Source of the DNA: Beroe forskalii
Lineage: Eukaryota; Ctenophora; Nuda; Beroida; Beroidae
NCBI GenBank assembly: GCA_011033025.1
Contig: WFMF01000049.1
Coordinates: 372,001-436,000 of the forward strand
DNA length: 64,000 nt
Direction of reading: 5' to 3'
A program made the position numbers and the translations under genes. The notes beneath the pieces were generated by a model. That model was not told the DNA's origin. It did no database searches and was given only the letters and a program-made list of their open reading frames with translations. This document shows positions 9,858 through 21,500 of this stretch, in pieces. Every line of letters starts with the position of its first letter. Position 1 is the stretch's first letter.

Positions 9858-12014
9858 ATGGTTTCTCTTCCTCTGGATAAAAGAGATGTCCATGTGAAAT
9901 CAGAAAAGGGGGGTACGGAAAAAGTGCCAGCACTAGACAAAAGATTTTTGACTGACATAAACTTTCTACAATATAATGCATTTCCTATACATGAGAAGAA
10001 TGATAGTCCTATTATAACTGAGTGGCACCAAGAAGTGAAGATATTATTATATGATTTGGAGGTACTTTTAACATTACCCCATGAAAAATTTTGGGTTCAA
10101 TTGATCCATGACCCAACTTTACATACAATGTTATCTACTTTCCTTCAGAAAGCTCCTCGGTCATGGGATTTATGGAGCATACCAGAAAAATATTATCAGT
10201 CACATTTGAAACTGAGTAAATTTGTGTTTTTAACTCTACTAAGAATGTCAACAGATAAGGAGTCACCAGATTGTTTCTTGAGTAAAGAAGCATTTGGTTT
10301 CACTATATATGAAAACTTTATGTTTGATATGCCTAAAATTATTGATTTGTGCAGTTTATATGGACACCCATATGGCGGTAATGGAATACTAGTCAATAAG
10401 ATGCTGACAAATATATTCACCAAGCAAATAAGTTATGTTGAGGATTTAAAAGTAGTTGCTTCACAACTCACACATAATGTTATAGATAACATAACTTCTA
10501 AATATGATAAGTCATTAACAACAATTGGTTTATATGATTTGTTATGTTACTACTATGATACCTGCATGTCAATGATTTGCTTGTTCTCAACATATCCACC
10601 AACATTGAACTATTTTGAAACTTCCAATGTTATTTCTTCATTTGTAACTTTGTATGGGCATCTATTTCATGATATCAAGACAAAACTGAAGCATCTTTCA
10701 ACACCTGCCCATGATTTACATTCAATGAAGCATGTTATTCATCGTGGACAAGTTGCAACTGTGAAATTATTTCATTGCATTATATGGGGCTCATGTCAAA
10801 TGGACCAATTACTAGATGATAAATTATCAGTTGATGAACACACAAGATGTGCAGAACAGTTCATAGCGATGGTTTCGTTACTGCTTGGTGATGCTAAAGT
10901 CATGACCAAATACTATCATGAATGTAACCTGCCCAAAACATTTAGCATCATCAAGAGTTCAAAAGCAGAAGTAGGGCAAGACCACTTCAATTATATATTG
11001 AATGCTATTGACATAGAAAGAGATTCTAAAAAGGACATTTCAGATCTTGATAAAGTTCACTATAACAGTTGCAAAGTTCTTAATGGTCATGCAATTGCTC
11101 AAACTCAGAGTGATGGACATACTTCATCTACAGATAAGAAAATGACTGATCCTCCACCAAATATTGAGCTGCTTATTAATAGTGTCAAAGATATATTTCC
11201 TCAATACAATAATGCATTCATTCAAGAATGTCTTTTGTATTATGAATGTTCTGGGGAAAATGTGATATCTGCATTGATTGGAGATAATTTACCACCACAT
11301 TTAGAAAAGTTAAAATCAGAAAATTCTAGTGAATCTTCTCATGATCATAATAAGGTATTCAACCATGATAATGTTCAAGAAACAGTAAAAACTAGTAGTG
11401 CTGATTCTGTTCAAGGTTCTGCAATCCTTTCATCAAGACAAAATATATTCGACAATGATGAATTTGATGTTTTCAATAATCCACAAGAACTAAACTTGGA
11501 TAAAATACACATGGGCAAAAGAATATGTCAGAATGACGAGACTCAGTTTGAAGCTGGTAAAATCTTTTTGAAAAACAATCCGAAGTTCAACTTTGAATAT
11601 GATGAATATGAAGATGAGTATGATGACACTTATGATGGTTTGATAGCAGCCGATGATAGTACTGCCACCACAGAGCCACCTGAATTCGTTATAAAACCTC
11701 TTAATGAGTACCATTATTCCATTGATGGAGATGCAGCTGGTTCTCAGATTGAGGAACAGACATCTGAAAATGTTCCAGGACCCTCCACTAAATCAGAAAG
11801 ACCTCTCAATGATGAACACCATGGCAATGGCCGTGGAAATAGAAGAAGGCAGCAGAACCCAAAACCACGAGCTGAAGATAAAGTTGGGCAGAAAGCTGAT
11901 GGCAAAGTTTTGCAGCAAAGAAGACGTGACAACGAAAATAAGGCTGCCAGGGGAAATCACAATAGAAAGCGTGGAGCAGATAAGAAAAGGAGAGGTGGTA
12001 TGTTACACATGTGA
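9858..12014 (+). CDS. ASCC2: Activating signal cointegrator 1 complex subunit 2 (ASCC2)
   Basis: 718 codons on one exon; the human protein is 757 residues. The N-terminal half shows family blocks LPHEKFWVQLI (about 73-83), VFLTLLRMSTDKES and FDMPKIIDLC. A CUE-type ubiquitin-binding region is at about 433-480 (LLINSVKDIFPQYNN ... ALIGDNLPPHLEKL). It is followed by RQNIFDNDEFDVF, the acidic YEDEYDDTYDG box and the basic tail RGNHNRKRGADKKRRGG, all in the order of known ASCC2. The family partners the ASCC3 helicase, binds K63-linked ubiquitin in alkylation repair, and acts in splitting collided ribosomes. A pyrimidine tract and TTCTTAG at 9832-9845 suggest the coding exon follows a 5' UTR intron. 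AATAAA occurs at 12284-12289. The lack of introns in the coding part is unusual and may reflect intron loss or retrocopy origin. Confidence 0.95.
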   Translation: MVSLPLDKRDVHVKSEKGGTEKVPALDKRFLTDINFLQYNAFPIHEKNDSPIITEWHQEVKILLYDLEVLLTLPHEKFWVQLIHDPTLHTMLSTFLQKAPRSWDLWSIPEKYYQSHLKLSKFVFLTLLRMSTDKESPDCFLSKEAFGFTIYENFMFDMPKIIDLCSLYGHPYGGNGILVNKMLTNIFTKQISYVEDLKVVASQLTHNVIDNITSKYDKSLTTIGLYDLLCYYYDTCMSMICLFSTYPPTLNYFETSNVISSFVTLYGHLFHDIKTKLKHLSTPAHDLHSMKHVIHRGQVATVKLFHCIIWGSCQMDQLLDDKLSVDEHTRCAEQFIAMVSLLLGDAKVMTKYYHECNLPKTFSIIKSSKAEVGQDHFNYILNAIDIERDSKKDISDLDKVHYNSCKVLNGHAIAQTQSDGHTSSTDKKMTDPPPNIELLINSVKDIFPQYNNAFIQECLLYYECSGENVISALIGDNLPPHLEKLKSENSSESSHDHNKVFNHDNVQETVKTSSADSVQGSAILSSRQNIFDNDEFDVFNNPQELNLDKIHMGKRICQNDETQFEAGKIFLKNNPKFNFEYDEYEDEYDDTYDGLIAADDSTATTEPPEFVIKPLNEYHYSIDGDAAGSQIEEQTSENVPGPSTKSERPLNDEHHGNGRGNRRRQQNPKPRAEDKVGQKADGKVLQQRRRDNENKAARGNHNRKRGADKKRRGGMLHM

Positions 12015-12283
12015 TTTTCTTTATATTATGCAATGACCAATGATGTTTTCAAAGTTCAAGGATATTTCACTTATTAAGTATTTATTATTTGTACAAGGAT
12101 TTAGAATCTAGACTTTGCTTCAGCATGTTATAATTTGAATGAGCCTTGATCTTGGACTCACCAGTATATAATGGAACATTTGCAATTTAATCTACTGTCG
12201 ATATCCATTATATGTGTACAGTATTGTTCAAATTGTATACTTAGTTCAAATCAGATAATTAGCTTTAGTTATTAAGGGAATTG

Positions 12284-12289
12284 AATAAA
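12284..12289 (+). terminator. Likely polyadenylation signal of ASCC2
   Basis: A canonical AATAAA lies 270 bases after the ASCC2 stop and about 150 bases before the first proposed ATG of the next gene. No closer canonical hexamer was noted in the 3' UTR. Confidence 0.5.
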
Positions 12290-12438
12290 TGTAGTTGCCA
12301 CTTGATTTTATTCTCAAATTCAACGCTGAATACCTCACAGTGGTATGCTATTTAATGCAATGTAACATTTTCAAGCATTCATTAATAAGGTAGCATGGCC
12401 TCTTGATGTTGACCACATCATGTAGAGCAGAAAACAGG

Positions 12439-12540
12439 ATGGCACCAACGGCAAGTTGGTCAGCTAATGACGAGAATTCTGACAATGTGATCAACTTTGC
12501 ACAACCTCGGCCCAAACGTGTTCCAGTTTCTATTCTAAAG
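12439..12540 (+). CDS. Probable first coding exon of the PDZ gene, with a SILK motif
   Basis: 34 codons from an ATG in good context (A at -3, G at +4) to AAG|GTCTCT. The exon ends in phase 0, and the next exon at 14184 opens in phase 0 on the same frame, so the two join cleanly. The last residues, PKRVPVSILK, include SILK, a known protein phosphatase 1 docking motif ([GS]ILK). It could instead belong to an unrelated small gene; only transcript data would settle this. Confidence 0.5.
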
Positions 12541-15500
12541 GTCTCTCATTGATTAAACTATTATAAAAATTAGATCAGTTCATGTTTGAAATTTGATTAA
12601 TTATCTTAAATTGATTATTCGAATATTTTCCATATTTTGATTAATTATCTCAAAATTAATTATTCGAATAATTTCCAGGGCGGGGTTTATTTTAAATAAC
12701 AAGAATTGCGCCTGCCGACACAATTCTTGTTTGTCCATTGTTCCCGTATGCAGGCGCTTAATTTCCCTCCCCCGCGATGCTTGATGTCTTGTAACTCAAC
12801 ATTTTGGAGATTCTAGTCTTAACGACCTGGGCAACATGCTTATTTGAGTATCGTGCCATCGTGTATTTCGAAATCTAACTGCTGAATTAAACTTATTGCT
12901 GAAAATTTTCTGTGACCTGATTTAAAACCTTTCTGATGAACTGATTGGGCTGTACAGGATCATTTTTTGCTATCAGAAAACTGAAGATAAGCTAAGAAAA
13001 TAAAAATTTGAAATTTGACCATAGTGGGGCTTGAACCCGTGACCTCTAGCGTGCCAGCACTACAAAGTCTGACGCGCTAACCGATTGAGCTACGAAATCA
13101 TGAAATGACATGTTAATTATGTGTAACGATACGTGTAAAATTTCAGTTTTTTATTGTGATACTGATTCAATTTTCCACATCATTTCTCAGAGAATTGTCA
13201 AATTTGGCAAGCCTTCTTCACATTTACTCGGTCAATATCTTTTTTGGCGAAAAAAATCGTGTTTTTTGTGTTTGAAATAGTCGAAATGAAAATCAATTTC
13301 CAGGACATTAGATTTGGTTGATATGAAAACCTTAGTGACTGGGAATGTGGCACGGATGGGCCTGTTCAACGTATGAGATTAAAATTTTTGACAACCGAAA
13401 GCTTCATGAATTAGGAAATTCGTGATTTTGAAGATTTGTGTGAAAGGGGGACGGACGGAGGGACGGAGGGACATTTTCGCGACTGATATTATAAAGGAGC
13501 AATCCGGGCACTTTCCAGAAATTACAGTAGTTGTATTGCAAACCTCGACCTGATATACACATATCCTATTTCTCACCTTCTCAAACCACGATCTCTGCCA
13601 ACCCTCTCATTTGCCTTTTTGTATTCACAAAAAGGCTAATGGGGAGGGAAAAAATTGATATTGATATGACGAAATTCTTTTTAAAAACAAATTTCGTCAT
13701 ATCAATATCAAATAAACCCCGCCCTGGAAAATATTCGAATAATTAATTTTTGACACTTTCATCATCCCAACATCGCACTATACCTCTCAGAAAGCAGAGT
13801 CTGACTCAAGCAGTACATGTTCAAACAGCAGTATGATAACCTGTAGGAAAGGATGCAAGCTCAAAGTCCTCAACACGCAACTCAACACACACGATTGTTT
13901 TGAGCGAATGAGACAAGTTAGAACAGCCCTACAATAATATTCTCTTAGAAATTGGCTTGATTTGTGCTGATAAAAATTTTCATATAAGGAGCCAAGTGTA
14001 TTGATTTGTATCATTAGTGTTATCACTATTTGCCATTTCATGGGAAGAGTCCAAAAATAATAACTACTTGTTTAACTATTGAATTCATTGAATTCATTAA
14101 AACGAAGCTTTTCTGCCCCCTGCTATTTAATTTGTGAATTAGCTGGGACAATAATTTTTGGTAAATGTAAGTAACCACTTCAGGAACTTAACGATGCCTA
14201 TGGAAAAATAGATGACCTGGAGGAGCAGTTGAGACTGCTTCGAGAGAGCTATCAAGACAAGGAAACAGTGTTACGGAATCAGATAAGAAGGTTACGAAAC
14301 GACCTTGGAGGTGTCCCTGATGACGTGGGAGAGAAGATCTGTGTCAGACTGACTCGACAGAAGAGGACTTTCGGCTTCAAACTGCTTGGTAGAGTGGAGG
14401 TATGGAGTATGTATTACAGTATCTTTGTAATGGGACTTCTAGCCTTTTAGGTAAGTGTATTGTGCATCAAAATATTAACACCTGTGAAGTACACTTATAT
14501 GAGCTCAAGAAGTTCTGCTCTAATCCGTATTGTTTTTCTAACTGCCAGAACATGTATTGAACTGAACTCCCGTAGAAAAGTGGGGACAGTGAGGAAGACG
14601 GTGGCCAGCTGGGGGATGTTGGGGTCTACATTGCCTCCCTAACTCACGGAGCCCCGGCCCAGATGTGTGCCAAGATATTCATACAAGACCAGATCTTAGA
14701 GGTACCCTCCCATTATATTATGTACACAAATCCAATCCTGCCCTGGCCAGGGCGGTAACCCCCTGTGGGAAAGAAGGAGATAGAGAGTTGGGATCTGTGT
14801 TGGGAACTATTCATCGTAAAGTTTTATCATCACGTACTCTGTATGCTGTAAACAGACGGATTGATATCATTAATTCATCACTTATTGTCATGATAATGAC
14901 GTCATTCTCATCCGCGTGTTATTCGTGCTATCTTACACTACATGTCCATTGTCCCCTGCTGAGACTTCACTACTCCTCACCTCCACATTCACATTATATT
15001 ACTGTGATAATACTGTGATATAAAAATATAATGCTGTGCTCCACTTCATCTGATCTGCGTGAGTTCGACATGCACACTGCACACATCAGACACATCTTAG
15101 GCTGTAACTACCAATGTACTGTGTCCACTGTTCGTAAGGTCCTGTGAAAATAATGCACTTCACAGAGTGCTGTGTCATGGAGTAAATTGACTTTTGTGTC
15201 ATTGTATAATGTTCAATGTACGTACACTGTCATTCTGTCATTGTCCACATAGTGTATAGTCCACTGTCCATACATGTGTCACACGTATCATACTTTATTG
15301 AAAATAAGGGTAGATTCTGTGGCTTAAACATACAACTGTCGTCTGTCCGCTCGCTGGCCTGGACACTGAACAGCTAAGCTAGCATCTGTGCTATCTCGGA
15401 AATAAGTTGAGATTTTTGAAGCTTTGATCTGCCTCTCACCCTCCTTTTTCAACTTATCGTTATTACAAATTGGTGCATGTGGTGACTGCCAATTAACTAT

Positions 15501-18500
15501 AATACGATGATGCCGATGGCAATAAATTCAGGTGATTTGCAGCAAATTCTGTAATGATTTTATGCACAGTATGTAGTATTAACTTATAACAATCCTCAGA
15601 TAAACTCAGTGGATGTCTCTAACAGCACGTGTACTGAAGTAGAATCGCTGATCCGTAACTCGGGTGACACGATGAATCTTGTCCTGCTCCGAACACGACT
15701 CAGTACTCCCTACTCCTCTAAAACCTCGCTCATGTCCTCCTCTACCTCTACTTTAGGAGGGGAACCACTTCCTACCTCGCTAACTCAGACCCCTCCTTCC
15801 TTCTCCCCCTCGTTAACTCAGCCCCCTCCTCCCTTCTCCCCCTCGCTAAACCATCCCTTCTCCCCCTCCCTCCCTCATCTGCCCTCCCTCTCCTCCCACC
15901 CTCCTCCTGCCTCCACACCACGTGCTCACTACTCACCCAATCACGTGGGTGACGCCGCGCAGCACGTGCCACTGGACGCCGCGCAGCAGTTGTCCCGTGA
16001 CTCGCCTGCTAGTCACGTGACAGACCCTAACTCCTCGCTCTCTCGCTCCCTACCTCTCCGGCTCCTGTCCGACGAGGACTTCGATAACTTGTCAGCCATC
16101 GGACTGCCGGAGGACACGCTCGACTGCAGCCAAGACCAAATTGTGAGTGTGTTAGTGCAAGGTTTATGTAATTTGAAATTGATACTTTGATGCGACTGTA
16201 ACTTCCTAGGTACCTAACTATTTCTAGGTTGTAATATTGAATATTATTTTCATTGTATTTCAATGAAGTTTTTGAAGCCCTTTGAGCTTTAGTGGTGTTT
16301 TGAATCAATCAATCATCTTGATGTTTTAAGGGTGCTAAGGTTCATAGAAGGCACTTAAATGAAAGACGTGCCTTCCTGTTGTTGTGGTGACCAATTCATT
16401 AGAAGAAAATTAGAAACCCCCGAATTTTATGTTTCTTGAAAATCATGTGCCTATTCATGCGCCTTCCTAAGTTTTCTTGTTCCTGAACACGGCTGAAATC
16501 TAATTTATTAATTACCCTATTAAGTTTCTTCGCACATTTGATGAATTAGAGATAACATTCCGACCTCTTATAAATCCAGATGTTTCTTTTAGACACTCAT
16601 AAAACGTTAGGATTGGTATGAAAGTAACATTACACCCGTAATAACAAATTACTTGAACCATGTTCTGCTATATCTCACCTTGGAACCTGGTGTAGGGTAC
16701 TTAGCACCCAATCAGTTACACTACTGTAAGTCTAGGGAGGTCTCTAATCGGAGTTTAGATGTGGTGGACCTTTAGAACACCTGACATGCATCATGTTACA
16801 AATTCTATACATTTCCTAAACCCGTCAAGGCGTCAACCGACTGATACTCAAGCTCACTGATGTAGTAAGCCCTGAACATGACTGATACTAGGTTGAAAGT
16901 TTGAGAACCCAGAATAGGATTGTTCATGTCCATAATTTCGTAGCGCTATCTCACGAGATGTGATATCTAAAATAGGTATCATGATTTACAATGATCGAGG
17001 AAGATCCACGAAACATATCATATCATATCCGTATTTCTGGTCCACTGCTCTACGCGTGTACTCTCTGTAATGGATTCTAATAACGTATTATTAAGATTAT
17101 ATGGGGGGGGGTGCCCATTATTCTACTATTCAACACCTCTTTGTGTTTAATACCTCTCTGTCTGTCTGTGTGTAGTGTGTCTGTATGTGTGTAGTGTGTC
17201 TGTCTGTGTGTAGTGTGTCTGTATGAAGATCACCAGCCGGCAGCCGTGCAGTAGCCGGGCCTTAGTCCTGGCATACAAAACCGTTTAAATTATTAATTTT
17301 AATAATTACCTATCATGTAGAACCGTGTGTAGACTCTCAGATATAACCGGGCAAATCACAACTCACATGATGACTCTTTGATGAATAAGTTTCAAAGTAG
17401 AGGTTACAGTTTCAATCTGTGCTGAAAAACTACGAATCTAAAATTATCTATCAAAGTCAAGGTAACCTGGGCTGTGTCGAATATTTTCCACATTTTTCTA
17501 ATTTTTTCTGAAGTACTGGCAATTAATTCAATGCCTGTGTCAGCCTGTTAAAGGGGGTGAGTGTGAAAACTGAAAACTGGTGTTTTAGTTGGTTGTGCTT
17601 TTATTATACTGTCATTTGATTATTATTCATTCAAGTTTTAAACTATTCAATATTCATGCATTCTTCGGCCTCCGGTATATCAACACCAAGCACCAACCTA
17701 ACAGATAATTTGGTATTCAGTGATGGTACATACAATTCACTTAGACCATCAACCCTTAGTCGTATTATCATGGCATGATTCCGACGGTTTGACTGAGGAA
17801 TTTGGTCATTTGATCCTCGTTAAGTTATCAATAAGTTAATTCTCAACATACTTGAGAGTTGAGACTATATCACGGCATCATTTTACAATCTTTGATGCTC
17901 AATAATTGTGTTATGAACACCCTAATAGTGTATAGAACAGTCCATAGTCATCACGTAATAGAGTTGTAAGGAGGTTGTATGGCTTCGTGAAAAGCATTAT
18001 TTAAATACTTCTCTAAATGATTGAAGTGATGCCATAGCACGCATTATTTATTTATTTATTTTTTATTGGCGGAAATCAAAATAATATGACTGGTTTTATT
18101 CATAATATCATTGTTGTATTTTTAGTTACCATGGCAACATCTGCCATAATACGGAAATAACGAAAATTGGAATGCATCATGATTCACCTATTATCACCCT
18201 ATTATTTTCAACAATGAACCATAGGATGAATTGAATAATAGGGGATCATGACTTATAAAAAATCAAAATTATAAAAAACAGTCATCCTCACGTCTTCAAG
18301 TTTGAAGGGTTGTCGTTCCCATTTCCCAATGCTCACTATTGATGGACACTCTGTGGAATTGAACTTATAACACGTTTGGTTGGGGTTAAATTACAAATTA
18401 ATCAGTCATATATTCTTATCTTCTTATCTATTGTTCTAGCTTTAATTATAGTACTTAATACGTTAATATAAATAGTATGGAATGTTCCTTCTTCTATCAA

Positions 18501-21500
18501 GGATTGCCTATCAATAAAGCAATATTCACCAGATTCGTATACTTAGTAATACTAAGTAATATTCTTAGATCATAGCTATAAGTTGTTGGTAGTAATTTAC
18601 AGGAAATGGCAAAAATGCATTTACCCTATTAAAACCGCTCTTAATTTACCTGAATTTGCCCTAAAGGCGCACATAATGTAATCTGAATTTGCCATAAAGT
18701 TACCCTGAATAGCTGAATGACTCGGTCTTGCACCTGCACCCTAAATGAATTGGATGAGTGGATGACTAGTCATTGGCCTCTAAAAGTCTGAAGGTACAAC
18801 TATTCCTTAGCATTTTTTACTCTTAGACAGAACAAACTAGAAACCTAAAACGGAATCAGAAAATATGGTATCTCATTACCACTGAGCTCAACTACTGTTC
18901 CCGATTTCCTGACATTTCCACCGCCATTCGTTCATCAAGTCATGCCCTGATGAATTAAGTAGTAAAATCAAATCTGAAAACCACATTCATCACATTAAGT
19001 GGTAATCAGATCCACACTTTCTTCCCTCTTAAGTGCCCCCGGCTCCCGCTCACTTACCGTAACACATTTCTTACCCTTTTCGGGTGGCATTATCGAGTTC
19101 CTACTTTCTTATTCCAAAAAAACCTCATCGTTGTGCCCTACTTCTTTCTGGTCTCGCTTTCTTTGTTTCGGTTATTAATCTGATAATTGACTAATACAAC
19201 GATGCTCAAAAAATGGAAAAAGTCCATTTTCCGACCCCAGTGTGTAACTTTTAAAGTCAGTGTTCCTGTAAGTCAGCTTGTCTTATATTTCTTCTTTTCT
19301 TTTACCAAAGAGTGATGAATTTACTTATTTCTCAAGTTGAGGATATCATTCGGTTTTATTAGACTATCGCTAAACTAGTAACTACCATTGATTCAAGATA
19401 GGAGCAGTAGGTAATAGTAGCAGTACTCAGTAGGTATAAACTCCTAAAACTCGCCCTTATTTTCAGTCCATCCCCTCCGACATGAGTATCGACAAGGGAA
19501 GCGACATCTCAAAGATCAGCCTCCGTGAAAGTGACGACCACGTAACCCGCTCAGCGAGTCAAACTTCCAGTCCAGAGTTAGAACAGGTGGTTGAGGGAAC
19601 CAATGAACGGTCCTCCTCCAATCACCTGACCAATCAACGTCATCCCAATGATCACTCGTTCAGTCAGCGCCACCCTTCAGAAAATCTACGCCCACCTCCG
19701 GAATTTGCAACCAATCAGCGCCCACCTCCTGACTACTTAGCCAATCAGCGCCCACCTCCTGACTTCTTAGCCAATCACCGGTCTCCTGTGCACCCCGTGA
19801 CTAATAATGTGCGCGGCGCTGATGATCACGTGACAGACGGAAGGGATCCAATCAGCAGTCAGGAAAGCAGGAGCGATGCCACAGATATCACAGACATTCC
19901 AGACATCCTGGCTCAGGCCAGGGAATACGAGGTGAGAATTTATTGTATAATTTCATAGGTAATTGATTTAAAAATTTTTTTAAACTTCACTTACAGTATG
20001 TACCGGATCGGCCATGATTGTTGTCAGTCTAGCGTAAAATTGAGAAATAAAGCTGATAAAAGGTATCTGGATGAACTGGTATCATATTAAACTGGTGTCA
20101 AAGGAAACTGGTGTCAGTGTGAACTTGTTGTCAGAGTGAAATAGTGTCAATGTAAACTGTAAACTAGTGTCAGCGTGAACCGGTGTGAACTGAACTTTTG
20201 CCAGAGTGAACTGCCATAGCCAAAACATGCCTGATACTCCAATGATAACTCTACGCTTCTCGCTTTTGGACGATAGCCAAGATTTCATCGAGAAATACCT
20301 ACTGTACCGAGTTTTCTTAATTCATTAGAACATTCTCCATATTACTCTATACTTTTACCAGATTCTGAGTTGCATGTTCGATATCGACGACAGTGATAGG
20401 TATAGCGAGCTTATTGAAAAGATTGTACGCAGTAATTGATTGCCACCTTCTGTATGATCTATGTAACCGCCTCTAATTCGACTCCCTAATGTATTATTTG
20501 ACTGTAGGTGTGCACCGAATAAGCGGTAAAATTGGCAGGGCAATCTGTTACCATGGCAACCTAAATATATTACACTCTAATGCTCGATTCGTGGAGTACT
20601 CTTCGTAATGATACCTCCACTTTTAACAGATAGTTTTACTTCCCACGCATAACACTGCGTGTAATGTAGCGGGAGCGACATGGGAATTGGACGATGCTTC
20701 GGACATAGAAAGTGTTTTCAAGGCTCTTTCAATGGCTCGGCATTTCTATTTATCAATTCCGTTTTAGGCTTTCTCTTAAAAACTGGCTAGGTCCATCAGC
20801 TATACATTTACATACACCGAGTTGCTATTACCCTTGAGCTGCGGTAAATCCCTATATGCGGTAAATCCCTATATGCCTCATATCGTTTCTTTTCATTAAA
20901 ACAGGCCCCCCCCCCCCCTAAAACAATGCTCTAAAACAGTGTTCTCTTTTTTTATTTATAAAAACCTATTATTTTCAATGAAAGGCTGTATTCATTATTG
21001 ATTCTAGTAAGACTCTAGTAGCAGTTGGTGGTGATGGTTTGAAATTTCACTGTACAATGTACAAGTCACACAATGCACGGTGGTGGTGTACAGTAGTTTG
21101 AAATGACAATACACACATAATAATTTACCGGGCTGCCACCTGTTTCTTCTTAAGATGCTCGGTCAAATGAAGAGATAACGGGAAACTCATCATAAGAGTT
21201 AGGAACATGCGTCACTCAATGTGACGACAATCATAGTATGAATAATATCATGGAATATGGATCAGCTAAAGGCTATGAAATGGACTCAGGACTCTGATAC
21301 ATGATAGCATGATGCTACATAGGTATCTGACCTTAATCTTCATCTCATTTTATTTGTAGACTTGCAGTTGGTACTGTAAGCCAGCGTGTAAATGATTGCT
21401 TGTATAAATCCCCTTCCAATCTAATAAAATGGTAATGTCTCAGGGCCTGCTACATGAGATTTATATTACACTTTGTTGCGTCTACCACTTCTAGATCTAC

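Noticed and set aside
13016-13105. Functional tRNA gene on the minus strand
   Set aside because: A and B boxes are good but the acceptor stem does not pair and the anticodon arm is malformed.
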